From Rhizobium sp. Root1220 (GTDB lineage: Bacteria; Pseudomonadota; Alphaproteobacteria; Rhizobiales; Rhizobiaceae): a stretch of 64,000 nucleotides of DNA. The DNA is taken from the NCBI RefSeq assembly GCF_001426265.1, contig NZ_LMDG01000005.1:84757-148756 (forward strand). The letters are read 5' to 3'. The position numbers were made by a program, and so were the translations under genes. The notes beneath the pieces were generated by a model. It made no database searches and was not told where the DNA came from. It saw nothing but the letters and a program-made list of their open reading frames with translations. Positions 8,562 through 17,803 of the stretch are shown here, in pieces. The stretch's first letter is position 1. Every line of letters starts with the position of its first letter.

Positions 8562-8853
8562 CTCCTTCTTGCACCTTGGCAAGTTCTGCATAAGCGTACT
8601 GCCAGACGTTATCTCGCCACGCCACGAAGGCCGTCGCTTGGTCTTTCCAGACATCGACCGTTGAGCCGATATAGGACGCCAGAGTAACGCCGTCATTAAA
8701 TTGCTTGGAGATCGCCGTCGCATCGATCAGGTTCTGTATGGCACCTTGATAGGCCGCAATAGTCGGGATATTTATCGTAGACTGAACATCCTCAAGCTCA
8801 ATGACCTCCTCGTCCGACATTTCGACTTCGACGCCGTTCACAACCTGTTTCAC
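8500..8853 (-). CDS. Putative tail fibre assembly or accessory protein
   Basis: 117 residues. The start MKQVVNGVEVEMSDEEVIE is typical of small proteins encoded directly after fibre genes in myoviruses, and the rest is helical. It overlaps the fibre gene stop by 4 bases. No conserved domain was recognised; the role is inferred from position. Confidence 0.5.
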   Translation of the reverse strand: MKQVVNGVEVEMSDEEVIELEDVQSTINIPTIAAYQGAIQNLIDATAISKQFNDGVTLASYIGSTVDVWKDQATAFVAWRDNVWQYAYAELAKVQEGVRPQPTIADFLLELPEMLWP

Positions 8854-9731
8854 GCCCGCACTCCTTCGATCATGATCAAGCCTGTAAACGTCCCCGCGCC
8901 TGGTAAAATGCGAAGTGCGTTGCGTGCCGTCGTTCCTGTATGGAAAACCCCGCTATTGCGGATCGCTCGAGTTGAAGCGCTAGCGCCGTTATCCCGCGAA
9001 AGGCCGCAGCAGATTGAGTTCTGGTTAAATTCCTCAAGTTCAGTCGCGAACGAATAGGGTGCTGAGGCATCAAGCGTTCCACCCGCGAGCGTCATGGCAG
9101 CGGATGTTCCTTGCCCTGCGGCAACTGTCGTGTTTGAACCGACAATCGCCTGTTGGACGTAGTTAGACGCCGTGTCGTAGCTAGAGCCATTATTGGTGCT
9201 GACCGTCATCGACAACGTTCCTGCAGACGAATGCGTCAGCTGACCCGAGATGCGGAGCTTTCTGAACCCTGCTAGGCCTATTTGGATCAACTGCGAGGCG
9301 GCATTGAGCGAGCTTAGCGAGATGAGCTCCCACTTGCTCAATGCAACGTCAGCGTCAGGAACCCTGATATTCCTCGTCTGCCCCGCCGTAATCAAGGCAT
9401 TGTCGAACTGAACCTTTTTTGTGCTGGCGGCAGAAGGTGCAAACACTGCATTCAGGATCGCGCCCGTCATCGTGCCACCGGCCAGTCCAAGCTTGGTGGC
9501 GAGAACGCTGTCCACGGTGGTGTGGAAGGCCGGGTCGTCGTTGAGTGCAGCAGCAATCTCATCGAAGCTGTTTAGGCCAGCCGGCGCGCCAGTGATCAAG
9601 TAGTTCTCGATCAGCACCTTGATCTGGTCGACAGTCAGCTTGACCGTTAGCCCGTCCTTCATCGCCGGTATTTCATGCAGGAACGATGCGAGCGCCGTCG
9701 GATCGAGCGCGTCAATGCGGATATTGGCCAT
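8850..9731 (-). CDS. Tail fibre protein (distal or accessory)
   Basis: 293 residues. The N-terminus is helical (IRIDALDPTALASFLHEIPAM). The centre has the KLGLAGGTMTGAIL motif common in tail-fibre repeats. The C-terminal half is Ser/Thr/Gly-rich beta structure. It is the second of two fibre genes in tandem and a likely receptor-binding candidate. Confidence 0.7.
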   Translation of the reverse strand: MANIRIDALDPTALASFLHEIPAMKDGLTVKLTVDQIKVLIENYLITGAPAGLNSFDEIAAALNDDPAFHTTVDSVLATKLGLAGGTMTGAILNAVFAPSAASTKKVQFDNALITAGQTRNIRVPDADVALSKWELISLSSLNAASQLIQIGLAGFRKLRISGQLTHSSAGTLSMTVSTNNGSSYDTASNYVQQAIVGSNTTVAAGQGTSAAMTLAGGTLDASAPYSFATELEEFNQNSICCGLSRDNGASASTRAIRNSGVFHTGTTARNALRILPGAGTFTGLIMIEGVRA

Positions 9732-9734
9732 CTC

Positions 9735-10658
9735 TTATCCCCCGACCGCCATCACGGAAGCCTTGTAGGCAGGGCGCCCGCCCTTGTTGGTGACGTGGTT
9801 GTAGGACCACATAGAAAGGTTGACCGCATATCTCGTGAGTGTGTTGGTGTAGATGTTGGTCTCGGACCCGTCGGTATTCTGGCCTGGAGCCGTATTGATC
9901 CCGCTTTCTGCGAACGAGTTAATGTAGAACTCGGGCGTGCGAGCGAAATTGAATGGGATGATTTCCACATTCTCGGTCGTGAAGTCGCCGTAAATTAGAG
10001 CGGTCCGGCTCCATGCGTACTTGATGACGTTCTTGTTGATCAGATTGGTGATTGTCGGGACGTTGCTGGAATTGGTGACAATGCGGGCGAGCAGCATATC
10101 GTCATATTTGCTATCGAAGCTCACATCCGTTTCGGCCAGCACGCCGGGATTGTACGAGCCGGCGAGATCCTTCAGCGTGAATCCGTCCGTCGAATTCCAG
10201 CGCAGATGATATGTCTTGCTAGCGTCGGTGGCAAAGTCCGTCTGGACAGTAGTGATCGGGTAAATCCCGCGGTGCTGGAAGATAACACCGGAGGGAATCC
10301 GCACCTGACCGGTAGCGGGAGTGACCACGCCGAAGTGACCGGAGACGTTCTGAACCTCTGGGAAGATCGGGAGGCGTGCGCGGGCCTGTAGCATCGTCAG
10401 GTAGCCGGAAGGATCACCGCCGCCGGTGGCCGCGTCAATCAACTCCTGGATTGCCTGCAGCAACTGCGTCATGTCGGCGTTGGTCGGCGTAAGGCCAGCC
10501 TGCATGATCACCGCGTTGATTTCAGACTGCAGCGCCCAAAACATCCAGTTGAACAAAGGCAGGTTCGCGGGTCCGCAGCCGAAGCCGCCGTCCTGCTCGT
10601 CGACCGTAGGGGCGCGGCGCTCGCCGCCGTCGGCGAACGGTAGGTTGAAATCAGCCAT
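9735..10658 (-). CDS. Tail fibre protein
   Basis: 307 residues. The N-terminal part is short helical segments with Gly-rich linkers (ATGGGDPSGYL), which attaches to the baseplate in such phages. The remainder is beta-rich and Asn/Thr-rich (VPTITNLINKNVIKYAW, NTDGSETNIYTNTLTRYA). It follows the DUF2612 baseplate gene, the usual place for fibres. Confidence 0.7.
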   Translation of the reverse strand: MADFNLPFADGGERRAPTVDEQDGGFGCGPANLPLFNWMFWALQSEINAVIMQAGLTPTNADMTQLLQAIQELIDAATGGGDPSGYLTMLQARARLPIFPEVQNVSGHFGVVTPATGQVRIPSGVIFQHRGIYPITTVQTDFATDASKTYHLRWNSTDGFTLKDLAGSYNPGVLAETDVSFDSKYDDMLLARIVTNSSNVPTITNLINKNVIKYAWSRTALIYGDFTTENVEIIPFNFARTPEFYINSFAESGINTAPGQNTDGSETNIYTNTLTRYAVNLSMWSYNHVTNKGGRPAYKASVMAVGG

Positions 10659-10674
10659 GTTCAGGGTTCCTCAA

Positions 10675-11475
10675 TCAGCAGGAATAGGGTTTGAGATCGA
10701 TTTCGCACATCCAGTCGGCTCCACGGGTGAGCGGACCGGTGATGATGAAGTCGTCGTCTTCTGTTACGAAAAGGTCGTCGGCTTCGGTCGACAGATTGGC
10801 GCCGTCGGGAAGCCAATCCTCGCAAAAACCTCCCCAGCCCTCGCCAAATCCGAAGACGGTGAATGTCCCAAAATGCCAGCGCGTCACGATGCCGGGGGCT
10901 ATCGGGAGAACTCGGGGGATAATCTGAAGGATGGCCATTTCGGCATCGTTCAGTTCCCGGAACGGTGCGAGGACAACCCGTCCATGTCCGGCGTCCAGTA
11001 CCGTCGCAGTGGGGCCGTAGATGACCCGTAGCGCGTTGGTCAGGTCTTCTATGCCGTAGAGTCCCTGCATCTGGTAGGAGCGAGAGATCAGCAGCTTGCG
11101 GTAGGTTTCGTCGTCATTGATGCAGATTTCGGATATCCCGTCCTCGCCGCATCCTTCCCACGATCCGTCCTCGCAGAACCCTACAATCGGTCTGGAGCTT
11201 GGCTGATCATCACAGGCGAACCCAAACACCGGCTGGACATCACAGACACAATGGCAGCGCGGGAATCCCATGCGCTTGCCGATCAACGTGAGTTGATCGC
11301 CAACGGCGGTTTGAAGATCGAAGTATGCCGGCATATTGCAGATGGCAGCATGAGCGTCAGCAATCTGCCCGAGATAGGTTCTGATAACGTGCAGGAGCTT
11401 CGGGCTCTCGCGATACTGGGTGAGGACGCGGTCGACGCCGGCCTCGATGAATTCTTCCCTGACGATGCAGCTCAT
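10675..11475 (-). CDS. Baseplate protein, DUF2612 (gpI-like)
   Basis: 266 residues. The start (VLTQYRESPKLLHVIRTYLGQI) and the QTAVGDQLTLIGKRMGFPR segment are typical of DUF2612, the gpI-like component between baseplate wedge and fibres. Unusually Cys-rich and acidic inserts occur in the middle (CHCVCDVQPVFGFACDD; FCEDGSWEGCGEDG). It overlaps the gpJ-like gene by one base. Confidence 0.75.
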   Translation of the reverse strand: MSCIVREEFIEAGVDRVLTQYRESPKLLHVIRTYLGQIADAHAAICNMPAYFDLQTAVGDQLTLIGKRMGFPRCHCVCDVQPVFGFACDDQPSSRPIVGFCEDGSWEGCGEDGISEICINDDETYRKLLISRSYQMQGLYGIEDLTNALRVIYGPTATVLDAGHGRVVLAPFRELNDAEMAILQIIPRVLPIAPGIVTRWHFGTFTVFGFGEGWGGFCEDWLPDGANLSTEADDLFVTEDDDFIITGPLTRGADWMCEIDLKPYSC

Positions 11476-12365
11476 CAGGTCACCACGATCGTCACGTCTT
11501 CGGAAGACAGAGACGCCCGCTCGATGAAGGCGATGTCAACGGCAGCATTGAGGGCCTGATCTATGCCGTCACGCATCCCCAGTATCGAGACCACCTCGAC
11601 ATTCGAAAACATGCTCTCGATGATGGAACGCACCCGGTAGTATGAGATGTCATCACCGTTCAGCAGATACAGCGAACTGAGCAGTGAAGACTTGATCGCG
11701 CTGGCGGAGGGCGGCGGGCATCCCATCGCATCTTTGAACGTTCGCACCGTCACGACGAGATCGACAGGAACATCGATCGGCCGAAGGATTCGGAATGTCC
11801 GGCAGTATCCGTCGATCACGCTTTCGATGCTGGTCGTGCCGAACACGGTAACACCGGGGACAATGTATCGTCGGATCGCTTGAGCGATCTCGTTATCATC
11901 GCCGCCCGTAACAGCGATGCAGATTGACCCACCCGGCATGCCATTGGCGTCCATCGCGTCGGTATCGTTTACCCAGACATGAGAATAGGAGACACCGTCG
12001 AGCTGAGCGATTGCGCGGCTGATATCCTGCAGATCGATCCTCGCCTGCCCCTGGTTGGTGATTGCTCGACGGAAGGTCGCGTCGGTATCCGCGGACGCTC
12101 TCGACATGAGACGGATGGAGGCAAGGGTATCGAGCCGCGTTCCTTCCGCCTGATCCGGGTCGTAGGACTGATAGATGTCCTCGGCGTTCTCCCATTCCTT
12201 GGCAACAGCCTCGGCGAAGATGCCGTTGATCTGGCCAAGCGGGCTCTGCGGGGTCTGGATGACACCCGGACCGAACTCGGTGATCAGCGCGGCCTCGATC
12301 TCGGCCAGGATGAGGGAAAGTGGCTTGCGCGAGAAGCCCGTCGAAACGACTCCATAGTCCGTCAT
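11475..12365 (-). CDS. Baseplate J-like protein
   Basis: 296 residues. The start GVVSTGFSRKPLSLILAEIEAAL and the segments SPLGQINGIFAEAVAKEWE and EGTRLDTLASI are hallmarks of the gpJ baseplate wedge family of contractile tails. It overlaps both neighbours by a few bases, showing tight translational coupling. Confidence 0.88.
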   Translation of the reverse strand: MTDYGVVSTGFSRKPLSLILAEIEAALITEFGPGVIQTPQSPLGQINGIFAEAVAKEWENAEDIYQSYDPDQAEGTRLDTLASIRLMSRASADTDATFRRAITNQGQARIDLQDISRAIAQLDGVSYSHVWVNDTDAMDANGMPGGSICIAVTGGDDNEIAQAIRRYIVPGVTVFGTTSIESVIDGYCRTFRILRPIDVPVDLVVTVRTFKDAMGCPPPSASAIKSSLLSSLYLLNGDDISYYRVRSIIESMFSNVEVVSILGMRDGIDQALNAAVDIAFIERASLSSEDVTIVVT

Positions 12366-12727
12366 ACGGTTACCTCAGTGTCGAAGATTGTTCCCGCCTC
12401 GACCGATCGGATGATCAGGCCGCGGGTGTTGCGGTCGAAGCCGACCGAGAACGATGTGATTTCAGTTACGCCGTCGGTGTCCAGTATCTCTGCCTTGACC
12501 AAGGACTCCGCGAGCGCCGGGTCATATGCCCGCCCCAGGATCTGATCGAGCCATGGGACGCCGACCGTTGTGTCGAGGAACCATTCTCCAGAGAACGTGG
12601 AAAGCCGCTGGCGCACATGTTGCCCGACAGCGTGTGCGTCACTCACCGTAGCGAGATTGCCGTCAGCGGTCAGATATAGGTCATTGGTGGCCTGATCGAT
12701 TGCCAAGCCCAAGCGAACCGAGGTCAT
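12362..12727 (-). CDS. Baseplate wedge protein, gpW/gp25-like
   Basis: 121 residues. VGQHVRQRLSTFSGEWFLDTTVGVPW is the characteristic core of the gp25-like/GpW lysozyme-related wedge family, which sits at the sheath-baseplate junction. Its presence supports a contractile tail. Confidence 0.85.
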   Translation of the reverse strand: MTSVRLGLAIDQATNDLYLTADGNLATVSDAHAVGQHVRQRLSTFSGEWFLDTTVGVPWLDQILGRAYDPALAESLVKAEILDTDGVTEITSFSVGFDRNTRGLIIRSVEAGTIFDTEVTV

Positions 12728-13386
12728 ATCTGCATGCTCCTCAGTTTCGAGGCGATCTCGGCAAGCTCGTCGCCGATCTCGTCATAGCGTGGCGAGTGGT
12801 TCAGCCCCTCGGTGCCGAGCTTCTTGAACCCCTCCGAAGTCAGGTCGAGGTGTTGAATCAGGAGGTCGAAGATACTGCCCTCGCTGCCGATCAGGTCGAA
12901 CTTGCCATCGGGCGAACCCTTGATGCCGAATTCACCTGCTGCATCGAAGCGGATATGCGTGTTTTCCGGGTCGACGTTTACCAAGGGAGACGAGACACTG
13001 TCACCGCCAACGATGGTTGCGCGCATGTCGGCGAGATGGAACGAACGGCCATCGAATGGCGCGCCGTCACCGTCCGCATCGTAGTTATCCATGCTCCGCA
13101 TCATCGGCGACAGCATCACCCGCGTGCCGGCAGGGATAGGAAACGTGATCCCCGCGTTGCCGGTCCGCGGCAGATCGAGAGGAACCTCGAACAGTTGCGG
13201 CATTGCCACCGGCTGCCCGTTGTGGATCGGCTTGTAGAGCGGCTGTACGGTCGCTGTCTGGCTTGCTGGATCAAAATCCACGATCTCGCCGGGGATTGGT
13301 CCCCACATGGCTTCCCGCTCGCTCTGCGCCTGCTGGCCGGTGATATCGCGCGGCTGGTTGGTGCGCTTCCCGAGATAGCCCACCAT
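12724..13386 (-). CDS. Membrane-puncturing spike, gp138 type
   Basis: 220 residues. The N-terminal OB-fold-like region (MWGPIPGEIVDFDPASQTATVQPLYKP in parts), the GDGAPFDGRSFHLADM segment and the Gly/Asp-rich beta stretch match the gp138-like spike family. This is the tip of the tail tube that pierces the outer membrane. It follows the hub gene directly. Confidence 0.75.
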   Translation of the reverse strand: MVGYLGKRTNQPRDITGQQAQSEREAMWGPIPGEIVDFDPASQTATVQPLYKPIHNGQPVAMPQLFEVPLDLPRTGNAGITFPIPAGTRVMLSPMMRSMDNYDADGDGAPFDGRSFHLADMRATIVGGDSVSSPLVNVDPENTHIRFDAAGEFGIKGSPDGKFDLIGSEGSIFDLLIQHLDLTSEGFKKLGTEGLNHSPRYDEIGDELAEIASKLRSMQI

Positions 13387-14270
13387 CAGCGCTTGATCCC
13401 CTCGTCCACTTTGCCGCTCTTCACCGATTCACCGGTGATATCGACCTTGAACTCGCCGTCCATGTTGTTGCCGGAGTAGGTCACCGAGGTGACTCGATAC
13501 ATGCCGTCATCGCCGTTCATCTCGAGCGTGTCGCTCTTCAACTGCACCCGGCGGTTCGGGCGGATCTCAGGGTTGAGCAAAGCCGAGACACGGACACCGT
13601 TGTCAGTGATCGCAGGCGTCCCGATCATGCCCGTCTCAGGAGTGATCAGCGCCACACCGCCGACAAAGCCGTCGCCTGGCACGATCTCCATCGTCTCGTT
13701 CTGAAGCGACCAGTAGAAGTTATTCCCGCGCCCGATCGTATCGAGCTCGCGGGAGCAGGAACCGCAGACCGCATAGGGCCGCTTGAACGTCTTGTTCTCG
13801 ACGTCCTCCGGGAACCGCCACTCGCCTCGGTTCACACCTTCCTTTTCAAGTTGCTTATAAAGATCCTCGACTACGTCCTTGACCGGAGTGCCTTTTGGGA
13901 AGCTCTTCGAGATCGTCGCGCGGCGCAGAGCCTTGGAACCATCCCCGCATGAAATGATCGTCAAGATGTTCGGCCCTTCGCGCCTATGCTCGACGTCGCG
14001 CACCGCGCCCTTGAAGATGATCCCGACATTGCCGGAGCCATCGGGCGGGATGTACCCTGCCTCCAACGTGATGTTGTCGAACTCCTTGCCGACGCTGTTC
14101 CGGTGGCTCTCGGAAAGATTGAAGATCGTGATCTCTGCCGAGTTCGGCGAAGACGATGCATCCTTGTCGATCGAGAACTCGATACGGATATCGTGCGGGT
14201 TGATGCCGCCGGGATTGATGATCAGCCCGCCGTTGAAGACAGCGCGCACTTTCCTCATGAATTGAAGCAT
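13386..14270 (-). CDS. Baseplate hub protein (gpD/XkdQ-like)
   Basis: 294 residues of beta-rich sequence. RIEFSIDKDASSSPNSAEITIFNLSE is a hub-type signature; further on are VEDLYKQL, ELDTIGRGNNFYWSLQNE and VALITPETGMIG. Such hubs form the trimer that connects tube to spike. It is coupled by one-base overlap to both neighbours. Confidence 0.75.
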   Translation of the reverse strand: MLQFMRKVRAVFNGGLIINPGGINPHDIRIEFSIDKDASSSPNSAEITIFNLSESHRNSVGKEFDNITLEAGYIPPDGSGNVGIIFKGAVRDVEHRREGPNILTIISCGDGSKALRRATISKSFPKGTPVKDVVEDLYKQLEKEGVNRGEWRFPEDVENKTFKRPYAVCGSCSRELDTIGRGNNFYWSLQNETMEIVPGDGFVGGVALITPETGMIGTPAITDNGVRVSALLNPEIRPNRRVQLKSDTLEMNGDDGMYRVTSVTYSGNNMDGEFKVDITGESVKSGKVDEGIKR

Positions 14271-14590
14271 CAGGCGGCCGCAGCCTCTACTTCTTCGTCC
14301 GACGCCTGAAACAGCAGAACCGTACCGGCGGGCAGCGCAGCGCGATCAGGCACGGCACCCGGCGTCACGGCGACGGCAAAGATTGCACCAAGCCCGAAGT
14401 TGAACGGCTTGAGCAGATCGACACCAGTGACGATGCGGCGGCCGGTCAGCACCGGCAGATCATCGATCGATAGATCGAAGCTCCACCGGTCGTTCGTGCC
14501 GTTGTAGCGAAGGCGGATAGTCACCCGACGTCCGTTGATGATCGTTCCGAACTGCTGGTCGGCGTAGTCGACGACGTTGAAAACGTTCAT
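14270..14590 (-). CDS. Baseplate plug protein
   Basis: 106 residues, beta-rich (TIINGRRVTIRLRYNGTNDR), with the GVDLLKPFNFGLGAIFAV segment seen in small baseplate plug proteins encoded between the hub and the Dit-like protein. It would seal the lower end of the tube. Family naming is from memory. Confidence 0.6.
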   Translation of the reverse strand: MNVFNVVDYADQQFGTIINGRRVTIRLRYNGTNDRWSFDLSIDDLPVLTGRRIVTGVDLLKPFNFGLGAIFAVAVTPGAVPDRAALPAGTVLLFQASDEEVEAAAA

Positions 14591-15165
14591 CGCGCGATGC
14601 CTCCCGTGATTGACTGCAAGATGGACTGGTTTTGAGGAGCCGGCGTTACACCGGCATCCCCGCGTTGCTGTGTCGCCGTGGCCCGATCGGCCGTCGCAGC
14701 GTCACCAGAGCGTTCCGTTGATGGAGGTGCCGCCCGGGTGCTCTTCTTGCCCCCGGCCTTGCCACGCTGCCCGGTGCTGTCTCCATCAGGTGCGGCAGCA
14801 TAAGCCGTCCCGACGATGATGACCTCCTGCAGGTCGCATCGGCAGCGAAGGATTCGCGAGAACTGCGCATCCCTGTCCGCGTCGATGCGCTTGATCAACA
14901 GGTTGCTGTAGACCGTCAGGCCGGTAACCAGGGTGAACGGTACACGGCTCTCCTGAAAGGCGACCAGAGCGGCAAAGGTGGCCGCGGCACCACCATCGGC
15001 AACGTCCAGCGTAAGCCGCTTCGGAACGATGACGGCATGGTCAGTTATTTTAGCGCCGGTCTCGATCGGGATCTCGGTGATGTCGAGCTCGGAACTATGC
15101 CGCTCGGACAGCACACAGTCGATTCCCACCGGGCCGATAGCGCTGTTGAAGGCGATCACAGACAT
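14587..15165 (-). CDS. Baseplate/distal tail protein (Dit-like)
   Basis: 192 residues. Residues 1-120 form a beta-rich domain with SSELDITEIPIETGAKITDH and VIVPKRLTLDVAD, typical of proteins encoded after the tape measure in this phage type. The C-terminal third is a low-complexity Gly/Lys/Ala/Gln tail (TGQRGKAGGKKSTRAAPP) with little predicted structure. Confidence 0.65.
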   Translation of the reverse strand: MSVIAFNSAIGPVGIDCVLSERHSSELDITEIPIETGAKITDHAVIVPKRLTLDVADGGAAATFAALVAFQESRVPFTLVTGLTVYSNLLIKRIDADRDAQFSRILRCRCDLQEVIIVGTAYAAAPDGDSTGQRGKAGGKKSTRAAPPSTERSGDAATADRATATQQRGDAGVTPAPQNQSILQSITGGIAR

Positions 15166-16808
15166 CAGAATGCATCATCCTTCTCGAAGCGTGCCGCGCG
15201 TGCCGCGCTCTGGCCGACAGCATTGCCCACCGCGCTACCGACTGCCGCGCCGGCACCCGGAGCACCATTGACGGTGACGCCGCCGACGTTGACCTGAACT
15301 GACTGATCGCGATTGTCCTGCTTGTTGTCGTTGACCACGGCGTTGGCCGGACCGCCGCCGCGCATCTTAAGCGCGTTGCCTTCGGCGTTCTCCATCATCG
15401 TCTTATAGTCGAGCGCGTCTTGCGTCATGTCGCGTTCGAGGCTCGGCGGCCGTGGCTGGTCGACGACAGCAGAGCCTTTCATGTAGATGCCGCCCATGCC
15501 TTCGACGTAACCAGGCTGAGCACGAGGGTTGCCAGTTGCCTTGGTAGCCTCGACCTTCTTGTCGAGTGCCGTCTTGGCCACACCGAAATAATCGAGCGCG
15601 ACCTTTGCCCCAGCGAATGCCGTTCCCAAAGCGAGCAGCGCCGCGGTGAGCGGGTTAAGCGCAGCTGTCAGGAGCCCCACAGAGCTTGCGGCGGCTGCCA
15701 ACGCTGTTGCACCAGCCAATGTCGCAAGGATGGTCTCCAGTTTACCAGCGTCGATCCCGGTCAGCTGAGACAAGGCCTCGGCAAACTTTCCGATCACGCT
15801 ATCCCCACCTTCCATCCATGACAGGATATCCTCAAGGATGAGCAGAGCAGAGATGAACGGGAACTTGACCGCAGCGATGAGTCCGAGACCGGCGGCAATG
15901 GCTTTGAAGAGTTCTGGATTGACCGAAAACCAATCGGTAAGGAACTGAAAGTGACGGCGAAGGCGGTCGATCAGGAAGACCGCGGCATTGACGCCACCTT
16001 CCAGAGCCGCGCTCAGCCCCTTGGCGAACTTGTCTAGCGCTCCGCTCTCGCTCAGTCGGCCGAAGAAGTCGAGAAGCCGTCCGAGCTGGTTTTTGACCGC
16101 CTGGAAGAAGCCTGCATCACCGATCTTGCGAAGGAACCCGGTCCACGAGTCCCCAAGATTGGAGACCATGCCGTTCCACGTCTTCGACTGGCGAAGCATG
16201 GCTCCATTGAAGCGATCGCCGAAGTTCTCCTTCAGGAACTGGATGATCTCTGTGCTGTTCTTCTTGACGGTTTTCGACAACGCTTTGCTGTTTTTCGTCC
16301 AGTTGAACGTGACCTTGTCGCCGGCAACCTGAGTGGTGATGCCGAACTCCTTCAGGCGTTCGAACTCACCGGTGGCCGCGTCAGCGATAGCCTCGACGCC
16401 CTGCATCAGGGTTTTGCCCATGGCGCTCGATGCATCGCCGATGGCTTCCAGCGCGCCCGTGGTCGGGTCGATGCCGTATGCCTTCAAACGGACGAACGCT
16501 TCAGTGACTTCGCCCACCTCATAAGGCGTCTTGGCGCCGAAGGTGGACACCCAATCGAGTGCCTTCTGAGCCTTCTCAGCGCTGCCCTCGATCGTTTCAA
16601 GCGTTGCGGCGTAGCTCTCAAACTGCGCCGAAGTGGTGATGACGGACTTGCCGAGAGCGGCCAAAGCACCGACGGCAGCAGTTGCGGCGGCAGCGGCAAA
16701 CAGAGTGAGGCGCTTCGCGGTCTGATCGATTGACTGCTGAAAACGCTTCAGTTCGCCTTCGCCCTTGGTCTCATAACCGAGGACTGCGATCAGTTCGTCT
16801 ACGATCAT
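15165..16808 (-). CDS. Tail tape measure protein
   Basis: 547 residues, Ala-rich and helical. The start ELIAVLGYETKGEGELKRFQ, the QTAKRLTLFAAAAATAA hydrophobic helix and the repeated AxxxGL membrane-like stretches (ATLAGATALAAAASSVGLLTAALN) are typical. The length predicts a short tail of about 80 nm, using roughly 1.5 angstrom per residue. It lies after the chaperone gene, with one moron gene in between. Confidence 0.85.
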   Translation of the reverse strand: MIVDELIAVLGYETKGEGELKRFQQSIDQTAKRLTLFAAAAATAAVGALAALGKSVITTSAQFESYAATLETIEGSAEKAQKALDWVSTFGAKTPYEVGEVTEAFVRLKAYGIDPTTGALEAIGDASSAMGKTLMQGVEAIADAATGEFERLKEFGITTQVAGDKVTFNWTKNSKALSKTVKKNSTEIIQFLKENFGDRFNGAMLRQSKTWNGMVSNLGDSWTGFLRKIGDAGFFQAVKNQLGRLLDFFGRLSESGALDKFAKGLSAALEGGVNAAVFLIDRLRRHFQFLTDWFSVNPELFKAIAAGLGLIAAVKFPFISALLILEDILSWMEGGDSVIGKFAEALSQLTGIDAGKLETILATLAGATALAAAASSVGLLTAALNPLTAALLALGTAFAGAKVALDYFGVAKTALDKKVEATKATGNPRAQPGYVEGMGGIYMKGSAVVDQPRPPSLERDMTQDALDYKTMMENAEGNALKMRGGGPANAVVNDNKQDNRDQSVQVNVGGVTVNGAPGAGAAVGSAVGNAVGQSAARAARFEKDDAF

Positions 16809-16864
16809 AGATTGAAATCCGATTGGAACGGGGCCACATTCCTGTCCTCATCGGAGGATTCGGG

Positions 16865-17191
16865 ATGCGACTGTTGCTGGGTGCGTTGTTAGTCATGGCT
16901 GCCGGCGGGACATCATTTGCCCAAGACTTCAATCAGAAGGACTTCATGCTCGCGAATGAGGCAGGGCAGATAATCGGAAGTGCTGATCTCTGCGGCTACA
17001 AGCTCGACGACGCGAAGCTGACGGCCTTCATGGAGAACACGATCGCCAATCTCGATGATACTTCGCGGATGCACTTCACGAATGCCAGAGGCGCCCAGGT
17101 CCAGTTGGCGAAGATGATGAGCGACACTGAACGGAAAGCTCAGTGCGCTCTTCAGGCCAAGCTTGCTCAGAAATACGGGCTCACGCCGTAG
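16865..17191 (+). CDS. Small secreted protein, moron-like
   Basis: 108 residues. The ATG at 16865 follows GGAGGA and is followed by a clear Sec signal peptide (MRLLLGALLVMAAGGTSFAQ). The mature part is helical with two Cys (DLCGYK, AQCALQ) that could form a disulfide. It is on the + strand inside the minus-strand tail operon, between tape measure and chaperone. Its end overlaps the frameshifted chaperone end by 11 bases. The role is unknown; an envelope effector of the lysogen is plausible. Confidence 0.65.
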   Translation: MRLLLGALLVMAAGGTSFAQDFNQKDFMLANEAGQIIGSADLCGYKLDDAKLTAFMENTIANLDDTSRMHFTNARGAQVQLAKMMSDTERKAQCALQAKLAQKYGLTP

Positions 17192-17803
17192 TGTCTGCCT
17201 CTGCGAGCGCTGACTTCAGATCAAGCGCTTCATGAGCATCCATCACATCGCTCAGCGTCACCCACGTTTGCAGATCACGCATGGTGTAGATTGGCGGCTC
17301 GGATAAGATCGGCCGCCAAAGCCACATATTGAGGTTGGGGGCTACCCTGTCGATCTCGCGTTCACTCAGGCCTTTGCCGTCATTGCGCGACGTCCATTCG
17401 CCAGGGCGCCGGAGAAAAAATCCCCGAACTGCTCCGACAGAACGAAGACGGCAACAGGGATGATGTCGCCCAGCCGGCCGGCGAAGTCTCCATCGAGGTC
17501 AACAGGATCATATGCACCCGACGGGCGCTTGACCTTGGCTATCTCGACGATGTCCTGAACCAGTGACGCGTACTCTTCAGGCGCTATGGCGTTGAAGATC
17601 GACGTGATGGCAACCAGTGCCTCCGCATCGGCCAGTGCCTTTTCCTCGATCGAGGCGCCTTCCCTGCGCGAAGCAAGGATCGTCGGTAGCTTGGATGCCA
17701 GCGGACCAGCCGCGCGCATCAGGCGGGCTTGCAGGATCAGCGCCTTGCTGGCGAGAAGCGGATCAACCCGATACTCCACGCTGTTGATCTTCTTCTCAGC
17801 CAT
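17181..17803 (-). CDS. Tail assembly chaperone, long frameshift product (G-T type)
   Basis: The 0-frame chaperone ends at 17366, but a -1 slip at T TTT TTC (17414-17420) lets ribosomes continue as LRRPGEWTSRNDG and on to a stop at 17181. This gives about 207 residues (130 + 77). The extension has NMWLWRPILSEPPIYTMRDL, resembling small proteins annotated as DUF6889 beside tail genes. It would recruit tape measure protein while the short form acts as general chaperone, as in lambda G/GT. The frameshift is deduced from sequence and not observed. Confidence 0.72.
17366..17803 (-). CDS. Tail assembly chaperone, short (0-frame) product
   Basis: 145 residues from the ATG at 17803; a longer frame upstream lies inside the tube gene. 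It is helical (ASKALILQARLMRAAGPLASKLP) and ends QFGDFFSGALANGRRAMTAKA. It lies directly after the tail tube gene and before the tape measure gene, the normal place of tail chaperones, and overlaps the tube gene by 8 bases. Confidence 0.75.
   Translation of the reverse strand: MAEKKINSVEYRVDPLLASKALILQARLMRAAGPLASKLPTILASRREGASIEEKALADAEALVAITSIFNAIAPEEYASLVQDIVEIAKVKRPSGAYDPVDLDGDFAGRLGDIIPVAVFVLSEQFGDFFSGALANGRRAMTAKA
17414..17420 (-). promoter_or_regulatory. -1 ribosomal frameshift slippery heptamer T TTT TTC
   Basis: On the minus strand the codons are GAT TTT TTC, which contains the canonical X XXY YYZ heptamer in the correct phase. The -1 frame is then open for 77 codons. A downstream GC-rich stretch (CCGGCGCCCTGG) could form stimulatory structure. 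Confidence 0.72.

Noticed and set aside
10691..11031. Overlapping + frames opposite the DUF2612 gene
   Set aside because: Antisense shadow of a well-supported baseplate gene.
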